DNA of 10,151 nucleotides from Eggerthellaceae bacterium (GTDB taxonomy: Bacteria > Actinomycetota > Coriobacteriia > Coriobacteriales > Eggerthellaceae): positions 1-10,151 of the forward strand of contig JAFYTB010000277.1 of assembly GCA_017559045.1 (NCBI GenBank), written 5' to 3'. The position numbers were made by a program, and so were the translations under genes. The notes under the pieces were generated by a model, which saw only the letters and a list, made by a program, of their open reading frames with translations, searched no databases and was not told the origin of the DNA. Each line of letters starts with the position of its first letter. Position 1 is the first letter of the stretch. Shown here piece after piece: positions 1 through 5,626 of the stretch.

Positions 1-86
1 CCTGGTTGGGCGCAGAAGGCGCTCATGGTCATCCCGCTCTCCGCCCAATCGGCCAGGATCCGCTCCGCCTCTTCCTTCGCGTACAT
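1..86 (-). CDS. N-terminal fragment of a probable transposase-associated helix-turn-helix protein
   Basis: Only the first 28 codons are inside the window; the gene runs off the left edge. The start is ATG at 86, preceded by a good Shine-Dalgarno (GAGAGGGG on the minus strand, about five bases away). The peptide begins MYAKEEAERILADWAESG and continues to a Phe-Cys pair near residue 24. The pattern 'W-x-x-SG-x-(4)-FC-x-x-x-G' recalls the N-terminal helix-turn-helix of small IS-encoded proteins (IS66 TnpA or IS3-type OrfA), which bind element ends. That assignment is by resemblance of a very short stretch. The hairpin at 106-149, immediately upstream, and the repeat field beyond it fit a mobile-element context. 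It could also be an unrelated DNA-binding protein. Confidence 0.5.
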   Translation of the reverse strand, partial: MYAKEEAERILADWAESGMTMSAFCAQP

Positions 87-105
87 GAAAACCCCTCTCA
101 TGGAT

Positions 106-149
106 AGAAAAGTTGGACCACCCGCAACCATGGGTGGTCCAGCTTTTCT
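106..149. repeat. 18-bp-arm inverted repeat upstream of the transposase-like gene
   Basis: The arms are 106-123 (AGAAAAGTTGGACCACCC) and 132-149 (GGGTGGTCCAGCTTTTCT), separated by 8 bases. They are complementary except for one T opposite G, which can still pair in RNA. Both flanks end in a four-T run on their respective strand, so it could act as a weak bidirectional terminator. It lies 20 bases upstream of the ATG at 86, where no terminator for that gene is expected. A transposon end, an insertion-protecting terminator or an operator is therefore as likely. The TGGACCACCC start resembles the TG-starting ends of some IS3-type elements, which is suggestive only. Confidence 0.7.
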
Positions 150-153
150 GCCG

Positions 154-673
154 CAATCCCAACTCGACTTTTCATGCACGAAGTTGACAAAGTCGAGGCC
201 CCATGCACCCCAGATGCCAAACTCGGCATCTCATGCAGCCGCAAGCGTTAAATAAGCGCCATAGTCCACTTCTCGTAAAGCGGCGGCTGCATGAGGATGC
301 AACCTCGTCGCTCCCTTGCATGAAAAGTCGAGTTTGGTACCTTCTCTGGCAATTTTCAGCCTATTTTGCATGAGATGTCGACTTTGGCGCCTTCCCGTTA
401 GACGCCACGGAAGACTCATCGAGAATGATGACCAGAAACCCCCTGTTCAGGATTATTCTCAAAACGGGCGACTCGAACTAATCCAGTGAAAATAGTCAGG
501 ATTCAGCAAAAACAGGCACCAAACTCGACTTCTCATGCAGATTCGCCTTAGGTTTGCCGTTTTTGGCACCAAAGTCGACTTTTCATACAGCTACAAGTAC
601 CCAACTGACGCCAACCGTAAACGCAACGATCGCGACGCAACCAACGTAAGCGCAAAAGTCGATACCTCATGCA
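154..673. repeat. Cluster of nine imperfect ~25-bp motifs in both orientations (gene-free region)
   Basis: No credible gene lies between 87 and 710. The region instead carries a motif with core AAASTCGACTTYTCATGCA, preceded in the best copies by GGYRCC. Plus-strand copies are at 154-178, 183-207, 213-237, 515-539, 565-589 and 649-673. Minus-strand copies are at 288-312, 317-341 and 367-391. The best (317, 367, 515, 565) match in 23-25 of 25 positions; those at 183, 288 and 649 are degraded. Spacing is regular in places: 29-30 bp for 154/183/213 and 288/317, and 50 bp for 317/367 and 515/565. The two 50-bp pairs face each other as inverted pairs. The left half of the core (AAAGTCGACTTT in the copy at 565) is itself palindromic. 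Function is unknown; transposase or regulator binding sites, or decayed mobile-element ends, are the leading ideas. Confidence 0.8.
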
Positions 674-705
674 AGCCAAGCCAAAACCCAGCCACCAGGA
701 CATGT

Positions 706-732
706 AAAAAGAGCCGGCATTTCAGCCGGCTC
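706..732 (-). terminator. Rho-independent terminator of the degV transcript
   Basis: On the minus strand an 8-bp perfect stem, GAGCCGGC (725-732) with GCCGGCTC (711-718), encloses a six-base loop and is followed by TTTTT (706-710). The orientation suits transcription from degV, whose stop codon lies about 225 bases upstream. This gives that mRNA a long 3' untranslated region containing the 42-bp tandem repeats. Confidence 0.85.
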
Positions 733-779
733 GCAAATATCTACTTAGTTATACATCGCGAATAGACGCCCAGCGTGGA

Positions 780-957
780 TCGCACCAGTTCGCACCCGCC
801 CGCTCACAAGCATCCACCCACGAGCGTGGATCCGCGCGCATGCACCTGCGAGCGTTGACCCACAGGCTCGCACCCACGCGCATGCACCTGCGAGCGTGAA
901 CCCACAGGATCGCACCCGCAATCACAGGCTCGCACTCGCGCGCATGCACCAGCGAAC
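780..957. repeat. 42-bp tandem repeat in the 3' region of degV
   Basis: A 42-bp unit starting CGCATGCACCTGCGAGCGT occurs at 837-878 and 879-920. The first 19 bases of the two copies are identical and the rest nearly so. A 20-bp partial duplication (region 911-930) then precedes a third, truncated copy at 941-956. Related GC-rich fragments continue leftwards to about 780. The array ends exactly at the degV stop codon (958-960). Short minus-strand frames through it give a repetitive Arg/Cys/Trp-rich peptide with no recognisable domain, so I treat it as non-coding. Confidence 0.75.
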
Positions 958-1812
958 TTACGCGGGATCGATCTCGGGGCAAAGCGCCATGTCGATGGAC
1001 TGGATGGCGAAGCAGCCCGGGCCACCCTGCGTGATGAACGCGGGGCTAAGGTCGAACACGCCAAAACGAGCACCAGGGAAAGCCTCCTCAAGCTGCTTGA
1101 TTGCAAGCTTGGCGGCGGAAGGATTGTCGGCATGGCTCACGCTGATGTAGTGGCCCTCGCCCACGCCAAGCGACTTCATCTCCTCGATGATAGCGGCGAT
1201 GCCCTTGTTCAGACTGCGAGTGATAGCCAGACGCTCGAGACGCCTTCCATCCTCGGTCTGCTTCATGACCGGAACAGCCTTCAGCAGAGATGCGAACTTG
1301 GCAGCCATGGGGGTCAAACGACCGCCACGACGGAGGAAGTCGAAGTCCTCGGGAATGAGGTAAGAGTGGTGCGTGTTGGCCATGGCCTCCATGTTCTCGA
1401 CGATGGTCTTGGTGTCGAGACCACGCTCACGCATCTGGATAGCGGCAAGAGCCATGATGCGGTGCGGAACGCAGAGAGTCCTGGTGTTGATCACATGAAC
1501 GCGACCAGCGGGCTCCGTCTGCTCGGCCTGCGCATGGGCAACGCTGTAGGAACCAGAAAGACCGTCAGCCATGGAGAGGCAGATGACGTCTTCCTCAGTG
1601 TCGAAGGCCTTGGCCATAAAGCCAACCGGCGGGCAGGAGCTGGTGGGAGTTGCGCCCGCGCGAACCTTCTCGAGGAATTCGGGGGAGCTGATTTCTTCGT
1701 ACTCAAGCCACGTCTCGCCGTTGATGGTGACGGAAAGCGGCATGACCTCGAAGCCAAGCTCGGCGGCCTGCTCGATAGAGTACATGACAGACGAGTCTGT
1801 GACGATCTTCAT
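958..1812 (-). CDS. DegV family fatty-acid-binding protein (FakB-like)
   Basis: This 284-residue protein has the usual DegV/FakB length and layout. FakB proteins hold a fatty acid for the FakA kinase, which phosphorylates it so that exogenous fatty acids can enter phospholipid synthesis in the cytoplasm. Visible landmarks are the N-terminal TDSS (residues 5-8), the TSSC lipid-head-group segment (57-60, TSQP in many relatives), GLSGSYS (84-90), FLRRGGRL (159-166) and a C-terminal glycine-rich HxGPG-like stretch, here QGGPG. The ATG at 1812 has a strong Shine-Dalgarno (GAGGGGG, 1818-1824) five bases away. It appears monocistronic, between a gene-free gap and the terminator at 706-732. The segment after the second strand reads RTLCVPHR, without the glycine common in FakB. 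The bound lipid cannot be predicted, and no fakA is in the window. Family assignment is firm; the precise role is inferred. Confidence 0.92.
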   Translation of the reverse strand: MKIVTDSSVMYSIEQAAELGFEVMPLSVTINGETWLEYEEISSPEFLEKVRAGATPTSSCPPVGFMAKAFDTEEDVICLSMADGLSGSYSVAHAQAEQTEPAGRVHVINTRTLCVPHRIMALAAIQMRERGLDTKTIVENMEAMANTHHSYLIPEDFDFLRRGGRLTPMAAKFASLLKAVPVMKQTEDGRRLERLAITRSLNKGIAAIIEEMKSLGVGEGHYISVSHADNPSAAKLAIKQLEEAFPGARFGVFDLSPAFITQGGPGCFAIQSIDMALCPEIDPA

Positions 1813-1834
1813 TAAGTCCCCCTCGCCCGTTAAG

Positions 1835-1873
1835 AATGTATCGCGTATTCAAAACGGGATGAATAAGTTACAA
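1835..1873 (-). promoter_or_regulatory. Tentative degV promoter region
   Basis: The AT-rich stretch upstream of degV offers TTGTAA (1868-1873) with a 17-base spacer to GAATAC (1845-1850), or a weaker -35 paired with TACATT (1835-1840). Neither pair is close to consensus in both boxes. It is listed because this is the only AT-rich segment immediately upstream of the gene. Confidence 0.25.
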
Positions 1874-1960
1874 AAACCATTTTGTTCATCATGAGGGAAA
1901 ACGCAACGAAACGCAAGTTTATGCGGCGTTTTCAGGAGGCAGAAAGCAAGTTGTTGTTAG

Positions 1961-2000
1961 CTCGAAAATTCGACCCTCACGAGGGAAAACGAAATTCGAG
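1961..2000. other. Imperfect hairpin in the degV upstream gap
   Basis: CTCGAAAATTCG (1961-1972) pairs with CGAAATTCGAG (1990-2000) apart from a small internal loop, and inside it CCCT/AGGG can pair around a four-base loop. There is no T-run on either side, so it is not a convincing terminator. It could be a binding site, an RNA-processing site or chance. The 397-base gap 1813-2209 otherwise holds the degV promoter region, two copies of GAGGGAAAACG (1893 and 1981) and the tandem repeats at 2044-2190. I see no gene in it. Confidence 0.4.
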
Positions 2001-2043
2001 AAAGACAAGGAACGAAAGCGTGACATTCGCGAATCGGCCCAGC

Positions 2044-2190
2044 AAAGAGCCGCGCAGAACGCATCGCGCAGAAAAACGCACTAAACAACGAACGCTGTAC
2101 GCGTCGCGCAAAGAGCCGTGCAGAACGCATCGCGCAGAAACTCACTAAATAACTAGCACGGAACGCGTCGCGCAAAGAAGCGCACAAGAC
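2044..2190. repeat. Tandem repeat, units of 66 and 64 bp
   Basis: The unit begins AAAGAGCCGYGCAGAACGCA at 2044 and recurs at 2110, with a truncated third copy from 2174. Shared blocks include GCATCGCGCAGAAA, a variable CACTAAAYAAC segment, and GCGTCGCGC just before the next unit. A minus-strand frame across it yields a repeated FCAMRSARLFA peptide, but there is no good ribosome-binding site and no recognisable domain. I regard it as an intergenic minisatellite between the end of the DHHW gene and degV. Confidence 0.75.
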
Positions 2191-2193
2191 AAC

Positions 2194-2208
2194 GCGCCGG
2201 GCGGGCGC
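2194..2208 (-). terminator. Weak candidate terminator after the DHHW gene
   Basis: Immediately after the stop codon the minus strand has GCGCC (2204-2208) and GGCGC (2194-2198) around a five-base loop, followed by the U-rich but interrupted GTTGTCTTGTG. The stem is short and the U-tract poor, so read-through towards degV is possible. Confidence 0.3.
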
Positions 2209-2209
2209 T

Positions 2210-3976
2210 TTACCCCAAATTGAGCGTCAGCGTGCTCTGCAGGAACAAAACGTCGACACCGTCAAAATCGACGTAGTCAGCCAGGCGATCGGGCTGGATG
2301 TAGCGCAGATCGATCAGGGTCACCTTTGCGTACTCGCCGAGAAAAAGCGGGGCCAAGCTGCTGCCAAAAGAATCGCGGAAGATGACCAGCTCGCGGTCGG
2401 TGCGCGCCAAAGGACTCTCCACCGTCACCAGCGACAAGGGGCCGCCGAGGAAGATCTCGTATGCGTCGAGCGGGCTAGCGTAAGCGAATTCCACGTCGTA
2501 AAGAGGGATCTCCCTGCCATTTTCCCAATCGTACGCAACGGCGGCATTCGTTATCTCGTTCTCGAGGTACATCAGCGAATCAAAGCCGATCGGCAATGCC
2601 GACTGGCCGCAATACACGCCGTAGAAAGGCTCGGCGAGCAGTACCGATTCGAACTCGATGGATGCGGTCGGCTCGGAAAGCGCACCTACACCGGATGCGG
2701 TCGACTGGAAGGACGTGTCCGCACCGGACGCAGTCGGCTGCGAAGATGCACCTGCGTCGAATGCGGTCGGCTGGGAAGATTCACCCGCACCGGACGCGGT
2801 TGATTCGGAAGACTCATCGACATCGCCAGACTCGCCCGACTGGGTATCGGCCGCATCGTCGGAATCCTGCGAGACCTCGCCAGCGACATCCGGCTCGTTG
2901 CCAACCGTGAACGAACCCAGCTGCTGGTAGCCCTCTTCACCGCCAATCGAACCAGCCTCGGGAAGCTCTCCCCTCTCGGCAGCAAATTCATCCTGTGAAG
3001 CGGAATCGCTTCCACAAATGATGAGATGTGCGGGAGCACCGTTAAGCGCGGGGGCGCCGTCAGCCGCGGCGCTGCCAGCCGCAGCGTTGCCGGGCACGAC
3101 CCCGCCATCAGCCGCAGCGTTGCCAGCCTCGACCCCGCCGTCAGCCGCGGCGTCGCCAGACGTGGCGCCACCATCAGCCATAGCAACCAGCAAAGCATTG
3201 GCCACGCCGAGGATCTCCTCTTGGCGCCAGTGCGTATCGGTTCGGTAATAGCTGCTCGCCTCGAGCAAATCAACAAGCTCGACGAACTCGGCATAGGGCA
3301 TGCCTGCCTCAACCTGCGCAAAGAGTGCGGCATAATCAAGCGAAGGATGCCCGCTGGGAGCAGCCAAGTAATAGCCCTTATCAGGAATGACGGCCGAGAA
3401 CACGCGAGTGTCGGTATCCGCCAAATACTTGTCGTAAACAAGCTGGAACTTCGCGAGCGAGCGAGCCACCGCATCGGAATCAAGCTGGTAATCGAGCGCG
3501 CAAGCATACATGCCCGAGCCATCGGGGTCCTTCGCGAGGTACACGCCATTGCCATCAAGACGGCCGAACGCCAAATTGGCGATCGCCTGAGCCTCCCTAA
3601 ACGACTCGCGCAGAGGGAACGAATCCTGAGCGTACGTCTCGAACTGGTCCATAAAGCGTCCGCTCGTAACCGAGTCAAACGTGAACGACGGGAAGCTCGC
3701 CAGATAACGTCGCTCGCTTTCGGAATAATCGTCCTTCGGTGCAAACCAGCACAGCAAAGCCAAAACCGCGAGCGCAGCGGCAAGCACGCTCAGCGTGACG
3801 CGCGGGTTTGCGGCGTTGCGCGCCGGATCGAGCATCACGCAATCTTCGCGCTCCGCACTCGCAAGTTGCTCACCCACGTCCTTGCGCCCCACACTCGTAA
3901 GCTGCCCACCCACGCCATCGAAACGCTCGCCCATGCCATCAAGCTGCTCATTCATATTCTCACGCTGGTCGCTCAC
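2210..3976 (-). CDS. DHHW family (AlgJ/AlgX-like) extracytoplasmic acyltransferase partner protein
   Basis: From the preferred GTG start the protein has about 588 residues. A charged ~60-residue cytoplasmic segment precedes one membrane anchor (about residues 62-80), with the rest outside. The DHHW signature appears as D247-T-H249-W250, and R534-D535-S536 in the C-terminal block matches the 'RDSFGSS' motif of these SGNH-hydrolase-like proteins. Known relatives (AlgJ/AlgX-type) accept acyl groups from an MBOAT protein and place them on exported polymers. The GTG at 3976 is chosen because GGGGGAGG (3985-3992) lies 8 bases from it; an earlier GTG at 3985 overlaps that site. The gene begins 17 bases after the MBOAT stop, which implies translational coupling. 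About 170 residues of repetitive linker (roughly 266-439) are inserted between the DTHW motif and the C-terminal half of the domain, so the protein is longer than usual. The acetylated polymer is unknown. Confidence 0.85.
   Translation of the reverse strand: MSDQRENMNEQLDGMGERFDGVGGQLTSVGRKDVGEQLASAEREDCVMLDPARNAANPRVTLSVLAAALAVLALLCWFAPKDDYSESERRYLASFPSFTFDSVTSGRFMDQFETYAQDSFPLRESFREAQAIANLAFGRLDGNGVYLAKDPDGSGMYACALDYQLDSDAVARSLAKFQLVYDKYLADTDTRVFSAVIPDKGYYLAAPSGHPSLDYAALFAQVEAGMPYAEFVELVDLLEASSYYRTDTHWRQEEILGVANALLVAMADGGATSGDAAADGGVEAGNAAADGGVVPGNAAAGSAAADGAPALNGAPAHLIICGSDSASQDEFAAERGELPEAGSIGGEEGYQQLGSFTVGNEPDVAGEVSQDSDDAADTQSGESGDVDESSESTASGAGESSQPTAFDAGASSQPTASGADTSFQSTASGVGALSEPTASIEFESVLLAEPFYGVYCGQSALPIGFDSLMYLENEITNAAVAYDWENGREIPLYDVEFAYASPLDAYEIFLGGPLSLVTVESPLARTDRELVIFRDSFGSSLAPLFLGEYAKVTLIDLRYIQPDRLADYVDFDGVDVLFLQSTLTLNLG
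2661..2825 (-). repeat. Five 33-bp (11-residue) repeats inside the DHHW gene
   Basis: Five consecutive 33-bp units start at 2661, 2694, 2727, 2760 and 2793. Each encodes an 11-residue unit of the type GAGESSQPTAS. The array is Ser/Thr/Glu/Gln-rich, keeps frame and forms the second half of the extracytoplasmic linker. Units differ at synonymous and non-synonymous sites, so it is not a very recent expansion. Confidence 0.85.
3085..3183 (-). repeat. Three 33-bp (11-residue) Gly/Ala/Asp repeats inside the DHHW gene
   Basis: The translated segment contains DGGATSGDAAA, DGGVEAGNAAA and DGGVVPGNAAA in succession, followed by partial copies (GSAAA, DGAP). The period is 33 bp, the same as in the separate array at 2661-2825, but the sequence differs. 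It begins just after the DTHW motif region. Boundaries are approximate. Confidence 0.75.
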
Positions 3977-3984
3977 GCCAATCA

Positions 3985-3992
3985 CCTCCCCC
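3985..3992 (-). promoter_or_regulatory. Ribosome-binding site that fixes the DHHW start
   Basis: GGGGGAGG on the minus strand begins two bases beyond the MBOAT stop codon and lies 8 bases from the GTG at 3976. The alternative GTG at 3985 would overlap the site itself, so it is not usable with it. Confidence 0.65.
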
Positions 3993-3993
3993 G

Positions 3994-5445
3994 CTAGAAC
4001 CTAAAGTAGAGGAAGGGATTAAACGACGCATCAACCAGATAAGCCACGCACAGAAGCAGCATGGCCGCCAGGAAGACGGGTTCGACAACGGCCACCACAC
4101 GACCAAAACGTGCGTCCGCCTGCAAACGACGCGCGGCATCGCGCACCAAAGACGTCGAGCCAACGGCGGCAATCACAAGCACCACCGCGAAACTACGCAG
4201 CTGATACAAAGCCTCGGCACTCACCAGCGGAAGGCCCGCAAGGCCAAACATACCAGCCAAATCGGCCGCCGCACCAGCAAGACCATCAGCGTTGAAAATC
4301 ACGAAGCTCAAGCACACCGCGAGCAGCACATACACGCGCGAAATCACGCGGCTGCCCTCAAGCAGACGCCCAATAACCAGCTTCTCAAAAACAAGCAACA
4401 CCGCAAACAGCAGACCCCACGCCACGAAATTCCACGCCGCGCCATGCCACAAACCCGTGACAAACCACACGACGGCAACGTTGAAAATCCAACGCATGCG
4501 GCTCACGCGATTGCCACCCAGCGGAATGTAGACGTAATCGCGGAACCAACTTCCCAGCGAAATATGCCAACGACGCCAAAACTCCGTGACGCTGCGCGAC
4601 ATATACGGATGCTCGAAATTCTCGCGGAACGTGAATCCGAAAATGCGGCCCAGACCAATAGCCATGTCGCTGTAGCCGGAGAAGTCGAAGTAGATGCACA
4701 ACATGAACGCCAGCGCATACAGCCAGCAGAACAGAACCGAAGGCTCGTCAGTTGCGCGGAACAGCGCGCACAGTTCGAACAGCTGATTCGCGATGAACAC
4801 CTTCTTGGCCAGGCCCAGAACAAAGCGGCGCGCACCCCAAGCGATATCGCCCGCGGAACGCTTGCGATTGCTCATCTGCTTGCGAATATCGGCGTAACGC
4901 ACGATGGGTCCAGCGACCAACTGCGGGAACATCGCGATGTACGTAGCAAGGGCGATCCAATTGCGGCACGCAGGCTCGCCGCGATACACGTCGATCAGAT
5001 AGCTCATCAACTGGAAGGTGTAGAAGCTGATGCCGACCGGCAGCACAATACCCAGCAAGGCAGCGTCCGCGCCAGTCACGAAATTGAAGCTGGAAATGGC
5101 GAAATCGGCGTACTTGAAATAGAAAAGCGCCGTAACCGTGCAGACAAGGCCGGCGATCAGGCAGGTTTTGGCACCCGCAGATCCATGCGAAGCAGCACCC
5201 GCCTCGTCGCGCGAATCGGCGCCTGCACCCGCACCCCCGCGAGCACGCTCAATACCGAGGCCGAAGAAGAAGCCCAGCGTGATAAGCACGAGCATGAGCA
5301 CTGCGTACGCCGGCCCGCCCCACGCATAAAAAATGAGGCTCGCGACCAAAAGCACGACATTCCCCCACCGCTCGGGCGCGAGGAAGTACACCGCCAGCAC
5401 TGCGGGCAGGAAGTAACAGAGGAATGTGATGCTCGAAAATAGCAC
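3994..5445 (-). CDS. MBOAT family membrane-bound O-acyltransferase (AlgI/PatA-like)
   Basis: This 483-residue polytopic membrane protein has normal MBOAT length and carries the family motifs in order: PVGISFYTFQ, FPQLVAGPIVRY, YFDFSGYSDMAIG, RRWHISLGSWFRDYVYIPLG with H294, and GLWHGAAWN with H334. H334 is the expected invariant catalytic histidine. MBOAT proteins of this type move acyl groups, usually acetyl, from the cytoplasmic donor across the membrane for transfer to exported polysaccharide or other envelope polymers. The next gene encodes the DHHW partner, the arrangement typical of such two-component systems. The N-terminus VLFSSITFL matches the common MLFxSIxFL start, which supports the GTG at 5445. 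However, no Shine-Dalgarno is visible there, and a strong hairpin ends 12 bases upstream. A cytoplasmic loop (about residues 68-93) is Gly/Ala-rich and degenerate. The substrate is unknown. Confidence 0.93.
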   Translation of the reverse strand: MLFSSITFLCYFLPAVLAVYFLAPERWGNVVLLVASLIFYAWGGPAYAVLMLVLITLGFFFGLGIERARGGAGAGADSRDEAGAASHGSAGAKTCLIAGLVCTVTALFYFKYADFAISSFNFVTGADAALLGIVLPVGISFYTFQLMSYLIDVYRGEPACRNWIALATYIAMFPQLVAGPIVRYADIRKQMSNRKRSAGDIAWGARRFVLGLAKKVFIANQLFELCALFRATDEPSVLFCWLYALAFMLCIYFDFSGYSDMAIGLGRIFGFTFRENFEHPYMSRSVTEFWRRWHISLGSWFRDYVYIPLGGNRVSRMRWIFNVAVVWFVTGLWHGAAWNFVAWGLLFAVLLVFEKLVIGRLLEGSRVISRVYVLLAVCLSFVIFNADGLAGAAADLAGMFGLAGLPLVSAEALYQLRSFAVVLVIAAVGSTSLVRDAARRLQADARFGRVVAVVEPVFLAAMLLLCVAYLVDASFNPFLYFRF

Positions 5446-5457
5446 AGATAATCAAAC

Positions 5458-5487
5458 GGGCAGCAAGGAGGCTTCCCCTTGCTGCCC
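5458..5487 (-). terminator. Hairpin just upstream of the MBOAT start (terminator or leader control element)
   Basis: GGGCAGCAAGG and CCTTGCTGCCC form a perfect 11-bp stem (5477-5487 with 5458-5468), extendable by a GU and a GC pair around a small loop. On the minus strand it is followed by GTTTGATTATCT and then the GTG at 5445. It may terminate transcription from the upstream lipoprotein gene, or fold in the MBOAT leader and limit ribosome access. The T-run is interrupted, so termination would be modest. Confidence 0.55.
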
Positions 5488-5522
5488 TCCTCAATTCAAA
5501 ACCAGGGGCTTTTATTGATCAG

Positions 5523-5538
5523 TTGCGGTTAACAGCAA
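5523..5538. promoter_or_regulatory. 16-bp palindrome, candidate operator upstream of the MBOAT gene
   Basis: TTGCGGTTAACAGCAA is a near-perfect inverted repeat (one mismatched pair) centred on GTTAAC. On the minus strand it overlaps a possible promoter, TTGCTG with a 17-base spacer to ATAAAA, about 70-95 bases upstream of the MBOAT start. Dyad symmetry placed across a promoter spacer is typical of repressor operators. No regulator gene is in the window and the boxes are only partial matches. Confidence 0.3.
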
Positions 5539-5626
5539 ATCTGCAGGCCGCAACAATGGCCACAGCCAACAGCGAACCGCGCGCCGCAACAGTGGTCGCG
5601 ACTTTAACGCGGCCACCACTCAAACG

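Noticed and set aside
25..420. Short coding frames carrying a repeated 'K-L/V-DFSC' peptide (25-255 plus, 231-419 minus, 535-765 plus)
   Set aside because: The shared peptide is only the translation of the 25-bp DNA motif in one frame. The frames differ in strand, lack ribosome-binding sites, and show no domain.
154..673. CRISPR array
   Set aside because: Repeats are imperfect, occur in both orientations, and are separated by gaps of different lengths. No cas genes are present.
749..982. 77-codon minus-strand frame through the 42-bp repeats
   Set aside because: Its Arg/Cys/Trp repeat peptide follows directly from the DNA tandem repeat. It overlaps the degV end out of frame and has no domain.
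1132..1815. 227-codon plus-strand frame opposite degV
   Set aside because: Mirror of degV with no recognisable domain; the minus frame has the family motifs and a good ribosome-binding site.
1957..2187. 76-codon minus-strand frame with repeated FCAMRSARLFA
   Set aside because: This is a translation of the 66/64-bp minisatellite, with no convincing ribosome-binding site and no matching family.
3026..3997. 323-codon plus-strand frame opposite the DHHW gene
   Set aside because: Antisense shadow. The minus strand carries the DTHW and RDS motifs, and this frame shows no family pattern.
4444..5442. 332-codon plus-strand frame opposite the MBOAT gene
   Set aside because: Antisense shadow of a clear membrane protein; it is polar and low in complexity with no recognisable motif.
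5590..5626. Terminator directly after the lipoprotein gene
   Set aside because: AGTGGT/ACCACT with CGCG/CGCG can form a bulged hairpin, but no T-run follows it. The hairpin at 5458-5487 is the better candidate.
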